A stretch of DNA of 6,018 bases from Chitinophagaceae bacterium. GTDB lineage: Bacteria > Bacteroidota > Bacteroidia > Chitinophagales > Chitinophagaceae. The notes beneath the pieces are model-generated. The model was not told the DNA's origin. It saw nothing but the letters and a program-made list of their open reading frames with translations, and made no database searches. Shown here piece by piece: positions 1 through 6,018 of this stretch. Each line of letters starts with the position of its first letter. Position 1 is the first letter of the stretch. The translations under genes and the position numbers were made by a program. The stretch spans positions 1 to 6,018 of the forward strand of contig CANKNL010000187.1 in NCBI GenBank assembly GCA_947483345.1. The letters run 5' to 3'.

Positions 1-364
1 GATTATAATCTCCACCCCCTTTACTAAGTATCTGGCTGGCATGACAGATCCCATAATAAAAACCTGAAGGTTCAACCATTACGGAAATTGATATCTTGTT
101 GCTGAAATTAAGTGAAGGGCTGTTTGGAATACGCATATATTGATCAACTCCATTAAAATAGTAACACGAATTGGCGGTTTTTACATCATAAGTATATACT
201 GCATTATTAAAAGCTACATGATTATTGTTGCCGCTTTCATCATTTACTTTACCATTAGGGACTTTATTATTAAATGGATAGTAAGCCTGTAAACCTTTAT
301 CCAGGTTTACCTGAGCAGAACAAATTTGAGTAGTAAATAAAAAACAAAGTAAAAATCTAAACAT
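1..364 (-). CDS. Secreted LamG-domain protein, 5' part only (runs off left edge)
   Basis: The ATG is at 364-362 on the minus strand and the frame stays open for 121 codons to the window edge. Residues 1-17 form a signal peptide (MFRFLLCFLFTTQICSA), with likely cleavage before Gln18. Residues 18-121 match the start of a Laminin_G_3/concanavalin A-like domain: GLQAYYPF near 24-31, a DESGNNNH segment near 42-49, YYFNG near 68-72, and FYYGICH near 102-108. In a hand alignment about half the residues from 18 onward equal those of the large neighbour at 449-4432, including the Gln-Val-Asn-Leu mature N-terminus and the GFYxGxCHxxxILxKG segment, so the two are paralogues. The gene lies 84 bp downstream of that neighbour in the same direction. 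By analogy the missing part may carry more LamG or Ig-like domains and a T9SS sorting domain, but this is not visible. A role in surface adhesion or glycan binding is inference. I found no convincing promoter or Shine-Dalgarno sequence in front of it. Confidence 0.85.
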   Translation of the reverse strand, partial: MFRFLLCFLFTTQICSAQVNLDKGLQAYYPFNNKVPNGKVNDESGNNNHVAFNNAVYTYDVKTANSCYYFNGVDQYMRIPNSPSLNFSNKISISVMVEPSGFYYGICHASQILSKGGGDYN

Positions 365-399
365 ACAAAAAACAAAAAGTTAAGGGCGTAAAATTAAGC

Positions 400-420
400 A
401 ACTTCGGGTATTATGAAGTT
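400..420 (-). terminator. Weak hairpin in the gap between the two LamG genes
   Basis: The inverted repeat AACTTC / GAAGTT encloses a 9-base loop in the 84-bp gap. On the minus strand it is followed within a few bases by a T-rich stretch (GCTTAATTTT). It could be a weak terminator for the large gene or an RNA-processing site ahead of the partial paralogue. The stem is only six A/T-rich pairs and no U-tract follows directly, so the call is tentative. The rest of the gap (365-448) is A/T-rich with nothing else I can support. Confidence 0.25.
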
Positions 421-448
421 TAATTAAAAAATGGATTTGTTAATTTAT

Positions 449-3400
449 TTACCGGATCAATAAAAAACTACCTTTTTGTTCTTCGGTTCCGCAATCTGTT
501 TGAGCCTTTATCACATACACATAAGTTCCTGCCAGTGCAGGTTTGCCTTTATAATTACCATCCCAGCATGTATTTGGATTGGCGGTAGCAAAAACCTGCT
601 CGCCATAGCGGTTAAAAATATAAAATTGCAGTTGTTTAATATACATCCAGTTTTTTAAACCATAGCAATCGTTATTGCCATCAGCATTTGGCGTAAAGGC
701 ATTGGGCATATAACGGGCCAGGCTGGCCGTATTATTGGCAAATACCGTAACACTGCCGGTATTGGTACAGCCTGTAGCATCGGTCACCAAAACAGAATAG
801 GTTTGTGTATTTGCCGGTGTGGCTATCGGGTTAGGTATTACAGTACTGCTTAAACCGGTTGCTGGCGACCATAGATATTGATTACCGCCCGAAGCAGAAA
901 GCCTGGCAGATTTAAAAGCACAATCAATATCATTCGATTTACGGGCAATCACAATCGGTGCAGGCAGAATGGTTAATGTAGTAACGAAAGTACTGTCGAA
1001 TCCACATGTATTATCGGTAACCAACAAAGTATAAACCGTTGTTTGTGGCGGATTGGCAATTGGATTAATAATATTGGCATTGGAAAGATAAGTTGCCGGG
1101 CTCCACAAATAACTAACCCTGGTGCCGTTATTACCATCAAGTATTTTTGATTGTTGTTGGCAGATGGCAAATGAAGGTGGTTGTTTTAGTGAATCGGGTG
1201 TACTGATAATAATGGTTACCTGGTCGGTGTTTTTACATCCTTTTACGTCAGTGCCCGTAACGGTATAGGTTCGCCCGGTATTACTGCTAAAAACAGGATT
1301 GGCAATGCCGGGATTTGATAAATCTGTAGCCGGACTCCAGGAATAGGTTTGAGCACCTGTTGTAGTTAAAGTGATATTCTGGGCAATACAAACAGTGGTA
1401 TCCGGTATTGTTTGCACAACCGGCAAAGGATTTACGGTAACATCAACACTGTCGGTAGCCTTACAACCTGCTGCAGAAGTACCCGTTAAATAAACTTTGT
1501 GCGAAAAATTATCAATATAGTTCGGACTGGCAATGTTTGGGTTGCTTACAAATATTGCCGGGCTCCACAAGAATGTTGCTGCATTTGAACTGGTAGTAAG
1601 TGCCAGGGAAGAGAAACGGCAAATGGCAGTATCGCTTCTTGCATCTACAAGCGGGAGTGCATTAATAGTAATCGTGACTGAATCTATAGAAGTGCAACTT
1701 GCTGCACCGGTAACATTTAAATAGAAAGTGGTTGTACTGCTGATAGTGGCTGTTGGGTTTTGTATGTTAGGGTTATTCAGATAAACAGCCGGCGACCATA
1801 AATACGGGCCGCCAATGGCTGTACCGTTCAGCATTACCGAAACTGTTCCGTTGGTACAAATGGAAGTATCGGCGCCAGCTTCGGCATTAACCCCTGCTAA
1901 AGCATTTACATTTATTGAAGTACTGTCCTTACAACCGATACTGTCAGTAACAATCAATTTTACTGTATAGGTTCCTGCTGCAGTATAAGCATGAGATGTG
2001 TTTTGCGTATTTGCAGTGCCTCCATCTCCAAAATACCATTGCCAGCTGGCAATACCGGTTGTATTGAAATAAGCCCTGCCATCAAAATCAAAACCATTAC
2101 AGTTTAATAAACTGTCTTTAATGCGTACTGAATCTATATTGGCAAGAACAGTTAAGTTTAAAGTCCTTATACTGTCACAGCCATTAGCTGCCGGGAAAGT
2201 CTCAATATATGTACCTGAGGTTGAGTGTCCTCCATAAGTGAGGCCCTGACATAACGTAATATTAATTGTTGTTGTTATTGGTGTTCCGCAATTGTTGATT
2301 AAGGGAGCATTGATAGTATTATTCCAGGTAACAGTTGGGTCAAGTGTACCATTTAGGGTTGCATTAGCTGCATTATTTAATATCAGCCCGGAACTTTGAT
2401 TTGCCCTGTAATATGCTGCAAGGCCGGTTTCTGTGCCAGTAAGGCATTTATTATAATTTGCCAGTATTTCTGCAGCTGACCTGGGCGTTTTCCAAATCCT
2501 GATTTCATCCATCTTTCCGGCAAAGCCACTGTCCTGGAAAACTGTATATGTGCCGATCCTGGTTAAGATATTTCTGGAGAAAGGTAATCCGGTATTGGTT
2601 TTTGTATCTACTAAAAGCCCGTTAAAGTATAACTGAGTTTGATTGGTTGAATAATTTCTGACTCCTGCCACGTGATACCATGTATTGGGTTGAAAACCAC
2701 CCGGCGGCCTGTAAAATACCGGGTTATTGTCACGGGATGTACAGGTGCCGGATCCATCAACAACAAAGCCTATAGCGTTTCGGGGTAAAGTCTGCCACCC
2801 GAATCCCAACTGAATATCTTCACATATGGTAGCATCTTCACTGATGATTAAAGACTGTCCCAACCGTAGAGTATTATCATTATTTTCATACCAATTGCTA
2901 TTAAACCAGGTTTCCCAGGTAAAGCCCGTATTTGCATAATATTCCTGGCTAAGCGGAAGCCTTACACAATCATCACCATGAAGATTTATTACTCCTTTAC
3001 AACCTTCATTACTTGGTAAAACAGCACAGCTATCAGCCACAAAAGTGCAATTGGGGTTTATATTATTAATGGTAGCTCCACCATTTAAAGTCCCATTCCA
3101 GGCAGCATTGCCCTGTTTATTAAGCAGGTTATCAAAAGTGTAATAGCCCAGTAAACCTGTTTGTGTTGTTGGGTTTGGCAAAGATATATCCATGTAAGTT
3201 CTTAACTGGGCCTGTGTTCTGGCCACATTCCAAATTCGAACCTCATTAATATATCCCAAAAAATTAGTGCCTACCGGATTATTCACAGCATAATCTCCAA
3301 TAGTAGTAAGCCAGTCATTTAAAATGAGGTTTCCGGTACAGGCAATCTGGCTCATTAAAAAACCATCTCTGTAAAATTTAAGGCTGCTTCCATCATACAC

Positions 3401-4432
3401 CATGGCCACGTGGTAGGTTTTATTTAAAACCAAATTATCACAGGGAAGGGGTGTTAAATGTTGCCCGGTAGTTGTGGTAACACCAGCCAGGTCCATCCTT
3501 AAAACATAATTAATATCAGTTGTGTTTGCATGTTTGGAAACAATGTCCTGTTGCTTATCCGGCCGGTTAATAGGAAATGAACTGCAATTAAAATTGGCTT
3601 CAACAGTCACCTGGTTACCACTGATATCCAGATCACCAACGGTAACGCTTTGACCAACGGCTTGGGTACGAAGCCAATTGTTACAGGTCAGTGTTGTTGT
3701 ACAAGCTCCCAATGCATTCACTTCATCAACATTTAAAGCCCTGTCGTAAATTCTTATTTCATCTAAATCGCCATTAACCCAATAGGGAAAACTACCACTA
3801 TTAAATTTGCCTAAAAAAAGATCCGCCGCATTTGTAAAAGTTGCGCCCCCCTGCGTACGTGATAATATTAATTGGCAATTAATGTAAAGTCTGGCGGTAG
3901 TACCATCATAAGTTGCAATAACAGAATACCATTGATTAGCCTGGATATAAGGGGTGTAACCAGGGGCGAGCATAACCAGACCACCACCATAAAAATTTTG
4001 ATGTAAAGGTTCAACCGGTACTGAACATTGAGTACTATTTAAAAAAGCATTATCATCATAACGCAATAAATAATTTCCGGTTAAAAAATCCGCATCACCT
4101 TTCATTAAAATGGAATTTCCATGACAAGTGCCGGGATAAAACCCTTGTGGTTTAACCCAGGCAACCAGCGAAAGTTTATCGGTGGTATTTAATGTTGCGC
4201 TGTTTAATATTTTCATGTAAGTGCTGGCACCATCAAAATGATACGCACTGTTTGGATTTCCCAAACGATCTGCAGTTAAAGTAGCATTATTAAAAACGGG
4301 ATTATTATTATTACCGCTTACATCGTTTGCATTACCAGAGAAAGGGTAGTAGGCTTTTAAACCAAGGTTTAAATTAACCTGGCCAAAAGCAATATTGGCA
4401 GTTAATAATAAAGCAAGAAAAATTTTTTTCAT
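449..4432 (-). CDS. Secreted multidomain surface protein: 3 LamG-like, PKD, 5 Ig-like repeats, T9SS type B (CHU_C) C-terminal domain
   Basis: This is a complete 1327-residue protein. Residues 1-17 (MKKIFLALLLTANIAFG) are a signal peptide with likely cleavage before Gln18; there is no lipobox Cys. Three Laminin_G_3/ConA-like domains follow at about 24-245, 246-470 and 475-716, each carrying the family's DEIRIYDRAL-type strand (222-233, EVRIWNVAR at 397-405, DEIRIWKTPR at 642-651). Residues 719-763 hold a Cys/Gly repeat ending in GCDSIRTLNLTV. A PKD domain spans about 764-846 (WYFGDG at 799-804, AGTYTVKLIVTD at 819-830). Five Ig-like repeats of 76-78 residues fill 847-1232. Residues 1240-1327 are the gliding-motility-associated C-terminal domain: PNAFTPNADGNND at 1243-1255, FNRYGEQVF at 1273-1281, WDG at 1290-1292, and GTYVYVI at 1302-1308. 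In this family the domain directs export by the type 9 secretion system. The likely role is a cell-surface or released adhesin or glycan-binding protein; no catalytic motif is visible and the ligand is unknown. It starts 46 bp after purB and is followed by a paralogue. Confidence 0.93.
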   Translation of the reverse strand: MKKIFLALLLTANIAFGQVNLNLGLKAYYPFSGNANDVSGNNNNPVFNNATLTADRLGNPNSAYHFDGASTYMKILNSATLNTTDKLSLVAWVKPQGFYPGTCHGNSILMKGDADFLTGNYLLRYDDNAFLNSTQCSVPVEPLHQNFYGGGLVMLAPGYTPYIQANQWYSVIATYDGTTARLYINCQLILSRTQGGATFTNAADLFLGKFNSGSFPYWVNGDLDEIRIYDRALNVDEVNALGACTTTLTCNNWLRTQAVGQSVTVGDLDISGNQVTVEANFNCSSFPINRPDKQQDIVSKHANTTDINYVLRMDLAGVTTTTGQHLTPLPCDNLVLNKTYHVAMVYDGSSLKFYRDGFLMSQIACTGNLILNDWLTTIGDYAVNNPVGTNFLGYINEVRIWNVARTQAQLRTYMDISLPNPTTQTGLLGYYTFDNLLNKQGNAAWNGTLNGGATINNINPNCTFVADSCAVLPSNEGCKGVINLHGDDCVRLPLSQEYYANTGFTWETWFNSNWYENNDNTLRLGQSLIISEDATICEDIQLGFGWQTLPRNAIGFVVDGSGTCTSRDNNPVFYRPPGGFQPNTWYHVAGVRNYSTNQTQLYFNGLLVDTKTNTGLPFSRNILTRIGTYTVFQDSGFAGKMDEIRIWKTPRSAAEILANYNKCLTGTETGLAAYYRANQSSGLILNNAANATLNGTLDPTVTWNNTINAPLINNCGTPITTTINITLCQGLTYGGHSTSGTYIETFPAANGCDSIRTLNLTVLANIDSVRIKDSLLNCNGFDFDGRAYFNTTGIASWQWYFGDGGTANTQNTSHAYTAAGTYTVKLIVTDSIGCKDSTSINVNALAGVNAEAGADTSICTNGTVSVMLNGTAIGGPYLWSPAVYLNNPNIQNPTATISSTTTFYLNVTGAASCTSIDSVTITINALPLVDARSDTAICRFSSLALTTSSNAATFLWSPAIFVSNPNIASPNYIDNFSHKVYLTGTSAAGCKATDSVDVTVNPLPVVQTIPDTTVCIAQNITLTTTGAQTYSWSPATDLSNPGIANPVFSSNTGRTYTVTGTDVKGCKNTDQVTIIISTPDSLKQPPSFAICQQQSKILDGNNGTRVSYLWSPATYLSNANIINPIANPPQTTVYTLLVTDNTCGFDSTFVTTLTILPAPIVIARKSNDIDCAFKSARLSASGGNQYLWSPATGLSSTVIPNPIATPANTQTYSVLVTDATGCTNTGSVTVFANNTASLARYMPNAFTPNADGNNDCYGLKNWMYIKQLQFYIFNRYGEQVFATANPNTCWDGNYKGKPALAGTYVYVIKAQTDCGTEEQKGSFLLIR
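737..1894 (-). repeat. Array of five Ig-like repeats inside the large secreted protein
   Basis: Residues 847-1232 contain five copies of a unit of about 77 residues. Each has an early Cys (859, 938, 1015, 1091, 1171), a WSPAxxLSNPxIxNP-like core (Trp at 879, 956, 1032, 1110, 1188), and a late Cys (913, 990, 1066, 1143, 1222) followed by a TxSVTVxV-like strand. The Cys pairs are 51-54 residues apart in every copy, which fits one disulfide per domain. At DNA level the core recurs on the plus strand as GCCGGnnnCCA-type words at 861, 1095, 1329, 1557 and 1788. The copies probably act as a rigid stalk between the binding head and the sorting domain, which is inference from similar Bacteroidota surface proteins. 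Confidence 0.85.
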
Positions 4433-4461
4433 AAAAGGTATTATCTGGATGGCATTATCCC

Positions 4462-4494
4462 CGAAATTACATAACCTTTTATCGTAATCCCAAA
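4462..4494 (-). promoter_or_regulatory. Candidate promoter of the large LamG gene, overlapping the purB 3' end
   Basis: On the minus strand TTTG (4494-4491), within the last purB codons, is followed after 21 bases by TAATTTCG (4469-4462). This matches the Bacteroidota pattern TTTG-N19-21-TAnnTTTG with one mismatch. It would place transcription start roughly 20-25 bases before the ATG at 4432. The gap between purB and this gene has no strong terminator: only GGAT/ATCC at 4447-4460, with no T run. Read-through from purB therefore remains possible. In AT-rich DNA such a match can occur by chance. Confidence 0.35.
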
Positions 4495-5816
4495 TAATTA
4501 TGTGGGGTTATGGCCTTTAATTCTTTCTTTAAAGCAGCAGAAATTTTTAAACCGCCAATAAAGGCATGCATCGATTTTTTATCAATGGCATGCTTACCCC
4601 GGGTAAGGTCTTTTAAGGCTTCGTATGGATTTGGATAATGCTCCCGGCGTAAAATAGTTTGTATGGCTTCGGCAACCACGGCCCAGTTATTCTCCAGGTC
4701 GGCTTTTAGTTTGGGTTCGTGCAAAACCAGTTTGTTGATGCCTTTTTCGGTTGATTTAATGGCCAGGATGGTATGGGCAACGGGTACACCAATATTTCTT
4801 ATAACTGTTGAGTCTGTGAGGTCTCGCTGTAATCTTGAAATGGGAAGTTTGGCCGAAAAGTGCTCCAGCAAAGCGTTTGCAATACCCAGGTTACCTTCGG
4901 CATTTTCAAAATCGATGGGGTTTACTTTATGGGGCATGGCGCTGCTGCCAATCTCGCCTTTTTTGGTTTGCTGCTTAAAATAATCCATGCTGATATAGGT
5001 CCACATATCCCGGCAAAAATCCATGATGATGGTATTGATGCGTTTGATGGCATCAAAATGTGCCGCCAGTGTATCATAATGTTCAATTTGTGTAGTGTAT
5101 TGCTGCCGTTGTAAACCCAGTTTGTTTTCTGTAAAATCATTGGCAAATTTAACCCAATTGTATTTTGGATATGCTACATGGTGGGCATTGAAATTACCGG
5201 TGGCACCACCAAACTTGGTTGTAAATGGAATGTAGCTGAATAGTTGTATCTGATTCTCCAGCCTTTCCACAAAAACCATCATTTCTTTACCAAGTCTTGT
5301 AGGACTCGCAGGCTGTCCATGTGTACGGGCCAGCATGGGTATATCTTTCCAGGCAATGGCTAGTTTGCCAATGGTATGTTGCAGGTTGATCACTGCAGGT
5401 AAATAGTCGAGTTCAATGCTGTTTTTCCAAAGCAAAGGAATGGCTGTATTGTTTATATCCTGCGAGGTTAATCCAAAATGTACCCATTCTTTTAAATGGC
5501 CGGCTTTACATTTATCTAAAACAGTTTTAATAAAATATTCCACTGCCTTTACATCATGATTGGTGATGGTTTCAGTTTTCTTAATTTCAGCGGCATCTTC
5601 AAGTGAAAATTCATCTGCTGTTTTTTGAAGTTGCAGTTTGGTTTTTGCATCCAGCTTAAAAAACTTCTTTTCGGCTAAAAACAAAAAATATTCAATCTCA
5701 ACAATTACCCTGTACTTGATTAAAGCATATTCGCTGAAGTATTCGCCCAAATGTGCCAATTGGTTGCGGTAACGTCCGTCGATGGGAGAGATGGCAGTAA
5801 GTTGATTTAAATCCAT
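4479..5816 (-). CDS. purB: Adenylosuccinate lyase
   Basis: The enzyme acts twice in cytoplasmic purine synthesis, releasing fumarate from SAICAR to give AICAR and from adenylosuccinate to give AMP. The 445-residue product is close to the length of E. coli-type PurB. Numbering from the chosen ATG, it has the N-terminal SPIDGRY motif (10-16), NHDVKAVEY (86-94), TSQD (117-120), ARTHGQPASPTRLGKE (163-178) with the catalytic His at 166, the fumarate-lyase signature GSSAMPHKVNP (290-300) with the loop serines at 291-292, and LQRDLTDSTVIRNIG (329-343). All key residues are intact, so it should be active. The frame extends eight codons upstream to a TTG at 5840, but the ATG at 5816 gives the family's usual start (MDLNQLTAISPIDGRY; compare MELSSLTAVSPVDGRY in E. 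coli). That TTG also lies inside the candidate -7 promoter box. purB diverges from the mqnA-type gene across a 35-bp gap and is followed by the LamG genes, with which it has no evident functional link. Confidence 0.97.
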   Translation of the reverse strand: MDLNQLTAISPIDGRYRNQLAHLGEYFSEYALIKYRVIVEIEYFLFLAEKKFFKLDAKTKLQLQKTADEFSLEDAAEIKKTETITNHDVKAVEYFIKTVLDKCKAGHLKEWVHFGLTSQDINNTAIPLLWKNSIELDYLPAVINLQHTIGKLAIAWKDIPMLARTHGQPASPTRLGKEMMVFVERLENQIQLFSYIPFTTKFGGATGNFNAHHVAYPKYNWVKFANDFTENKLGLQRQQYTTQIEHYDTLAAHFDAIKRINTIIMDFCRDMWTYISMDYFKQQTKKGEIGSSAMPHKVNPIDFENAEGNLGIANALLEHFSAKLPISRLQRDLTDSTVIRNIGVPVAHTILAIKSTEKGINKLVLHEPKLKADLENNWAVVAEAIQTILRREHYPNPYEALKDLTRGKHAIDKKSMHAFIGGLKISAALKKELKAITPHNYLGLR

Positions 5817-5834
5817 GATGTTGCTGTAAATTTG
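5801..5834 (+). promoter_or_regulatory. Candidate promoter of the mqnA-type gene
   Basis: TAAATTTG at 5827-5834 on the plus strand matches TAnnTTTG at every fixed position. GTTG at 5801-5804 (three of four bases of TTTG) lies 22 bases upstream, slightly beyond the usual 19-21. The predicted transcription start is near 5841, giving a leader of about 11 bases before the TTG start codon at 5852. The -33 element would lie in codons 5-6 of purB. The -7 box sits three bases from the opposed purB -7 box. Confidence 0.45.
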
Positions 5835-5837
5835 CCT

Positions 5838-5868
5838 CAAAAATACGTTAATTGAAACAGAAGATAAA
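5838..5868 (-). promoter_or_regulatory. Candidate purB promoter
   Basis: On the minus strand TATTTTTG (5845-5838) matches the Bacteroidota -7 consensus TAnnTTTG at every fixed position. Exactly 19 bases upstream is TTTA (5868-5865), three of four bases of the -33 TTTG element. The predicted start of transcription is near 5831, giving a leader of about 15 bases before the ATG at 5816. The -33 element would lie within codons 5-6 of the divergent gene. No Shine-Dalgarno sequence is present, as is usual in this phylum. Confidence 0.5.
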
Positions 5869-6018
5869 GCTTGGTGCTGTTAGTTATTTAAATACAAAAC
5901 CACTGATCTATGGTTTTGAGCAGGGCAGAATGAAAGAAGACATTGAACTCATATTTGATTATCCGGCCAATATTGCTGCTTTTTTGATCAACGACCGGAT
6001 AGATATCGGCCTTGTACC
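5852..6018 (+). CDS. mqnA: Menaquinone biosynthesis protein MqnA family (chorismate dehydratase), 5' part only
   Basis: The frame is open for 55 codons to the right edge. The translation has the MqnA/DUF178 N-terminus: KIKLGAVSYLNTKPLIYG at residues 4-21, then a DYPANIAAFL segment (36-45) and DRIDIGLV (48-55). In this family SYLNTKP lines the ligand pocket of a fold resembling periplasmic binding proteins. MqnA converts chorismate to 3-[(1-carboxyvinyl)oxy]benzoate, the first step of the futalosine route to menaquinone. The related MqnD shares the fold, so MqnD cannot be wholly excluded from 55 residues, but the SYLNTKP and IDIGLV wording favours MqnA. An in-frame TAA at 5849-5851 directly precedes TTG at 5852, and no ATG, GTG or other TTG occurs before the conserved motif, so TTG is the best start. 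The first in-frame ATG (5930, codon 27) would delete SYLNTKP. The gene diverges from purB. Confidence 0.87.
   Translation, partial: MKQKIKLGAVSYLNTKPLIYGFEQGRMKEDIELIFDYPANIAAFLINDRIDIGLV

Noticed and set aside
476..1724. Small plus-strand frames at 476-658 and 1533-1724 and a minus-strand frame at 973-1170
   Set aside because: All lie inside the large secreted-protein gene in other frames, lack recognisable motifs, and have low-quality compositions. They are shadows of the real coding frame.
861..1800. Regularly spaced short word (GCCGGnnnCCA) at 228-234-base intervals, considered as a CRISPR-like or intergenic repeat array
   Set aside because: The word encodes the WSPA core of the Ig-like protein repeats in one continuous frame, and the spacing equals 76-78 codons. 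It is a coding repeat.
4447..4460. GGAT/ATCC inverted repeat between purB and the large gene as a terminator
   Set aside because: The stem is only four base pairs and no T run follows, so it is too weak to call a terminator.
4663..5146. Frames overlapping purB (plus 4663-4983, plus 4860-5114, minus 4922-5146)
   Set aside because: They are antisense or shifted frames over the strongly conserved PurB catalytic region, with no independent support.
5930..6018. ATG at 5930 as the start of the right-edge gene
   Set aside because: It would remove the first 26 residues, including the conserved SYLNTKP motif of the MqnA family.

Overview
The window looks like chromosomal DNA from a Bacteroidota bacterium, probably in or near the Chitinophagales/Sphingobacteriales. 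The evidence is a very large secreted multidomain protein ending in a gliding-motility-associated (CHU_C / type 9 secretion, T9SS) C-terminal domain, AT-rich intergenic gaps without Shine-Dalgarno sequences, and upstream boxes resembling the Bacteroidota promoter consensus TTTG-N19-21-TAnnTTTG. The family-level placement is inference.

Layout from left to right. Positions 1-364 (minus strand) hold the first 121 codons of a secreted LamG-type protein that runs off the left edge. Positions 449-4432 (minus) hold a complete 1327-residue secreted protein: signal peptide, three LamG-like domains, a short Cys/Gly repeat, a PKD domain, five Ig-like repeats and a T9SS sorting domain. Its N-terminus is clearly paralogous to that of the partial gene, so the two form a tandem pair. 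Positions 4479-5816 (minus) hold purB, adenylosuccinate lyase, complete and with its catalytic motifs intact. Positions 5852-6018 (plus) hold the first 55 codons of a menaquinone-pathway mqnA-type gene (chorismate dehydratase), which appears to use a TTG start and runs off the right edge.

The three minus-strand genes point the same way with gaps of 46 and 84 bp, so read-through from purB into the LamG genes is possible, although a candidate promoter for the large gene overlaps the 3' end of purB. purB and mqnA diverge from a gap of only 35 bp. That gap holds two opposed TAnnTTTG boxes three bases apart, which together form an imperfect palindrome. The two housekeeping genes may therefore share mutually exclusive promoters.

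I see no RNA genes, insertion sequences, CRISPR arrays or phage genes. No gap exceeds 300 bases. I do not see a clearly new biological system. The most notable points are the tandem LamG surface-protein pair, the mosaic repeat array, and the compact divergent purB/mqnA control region.
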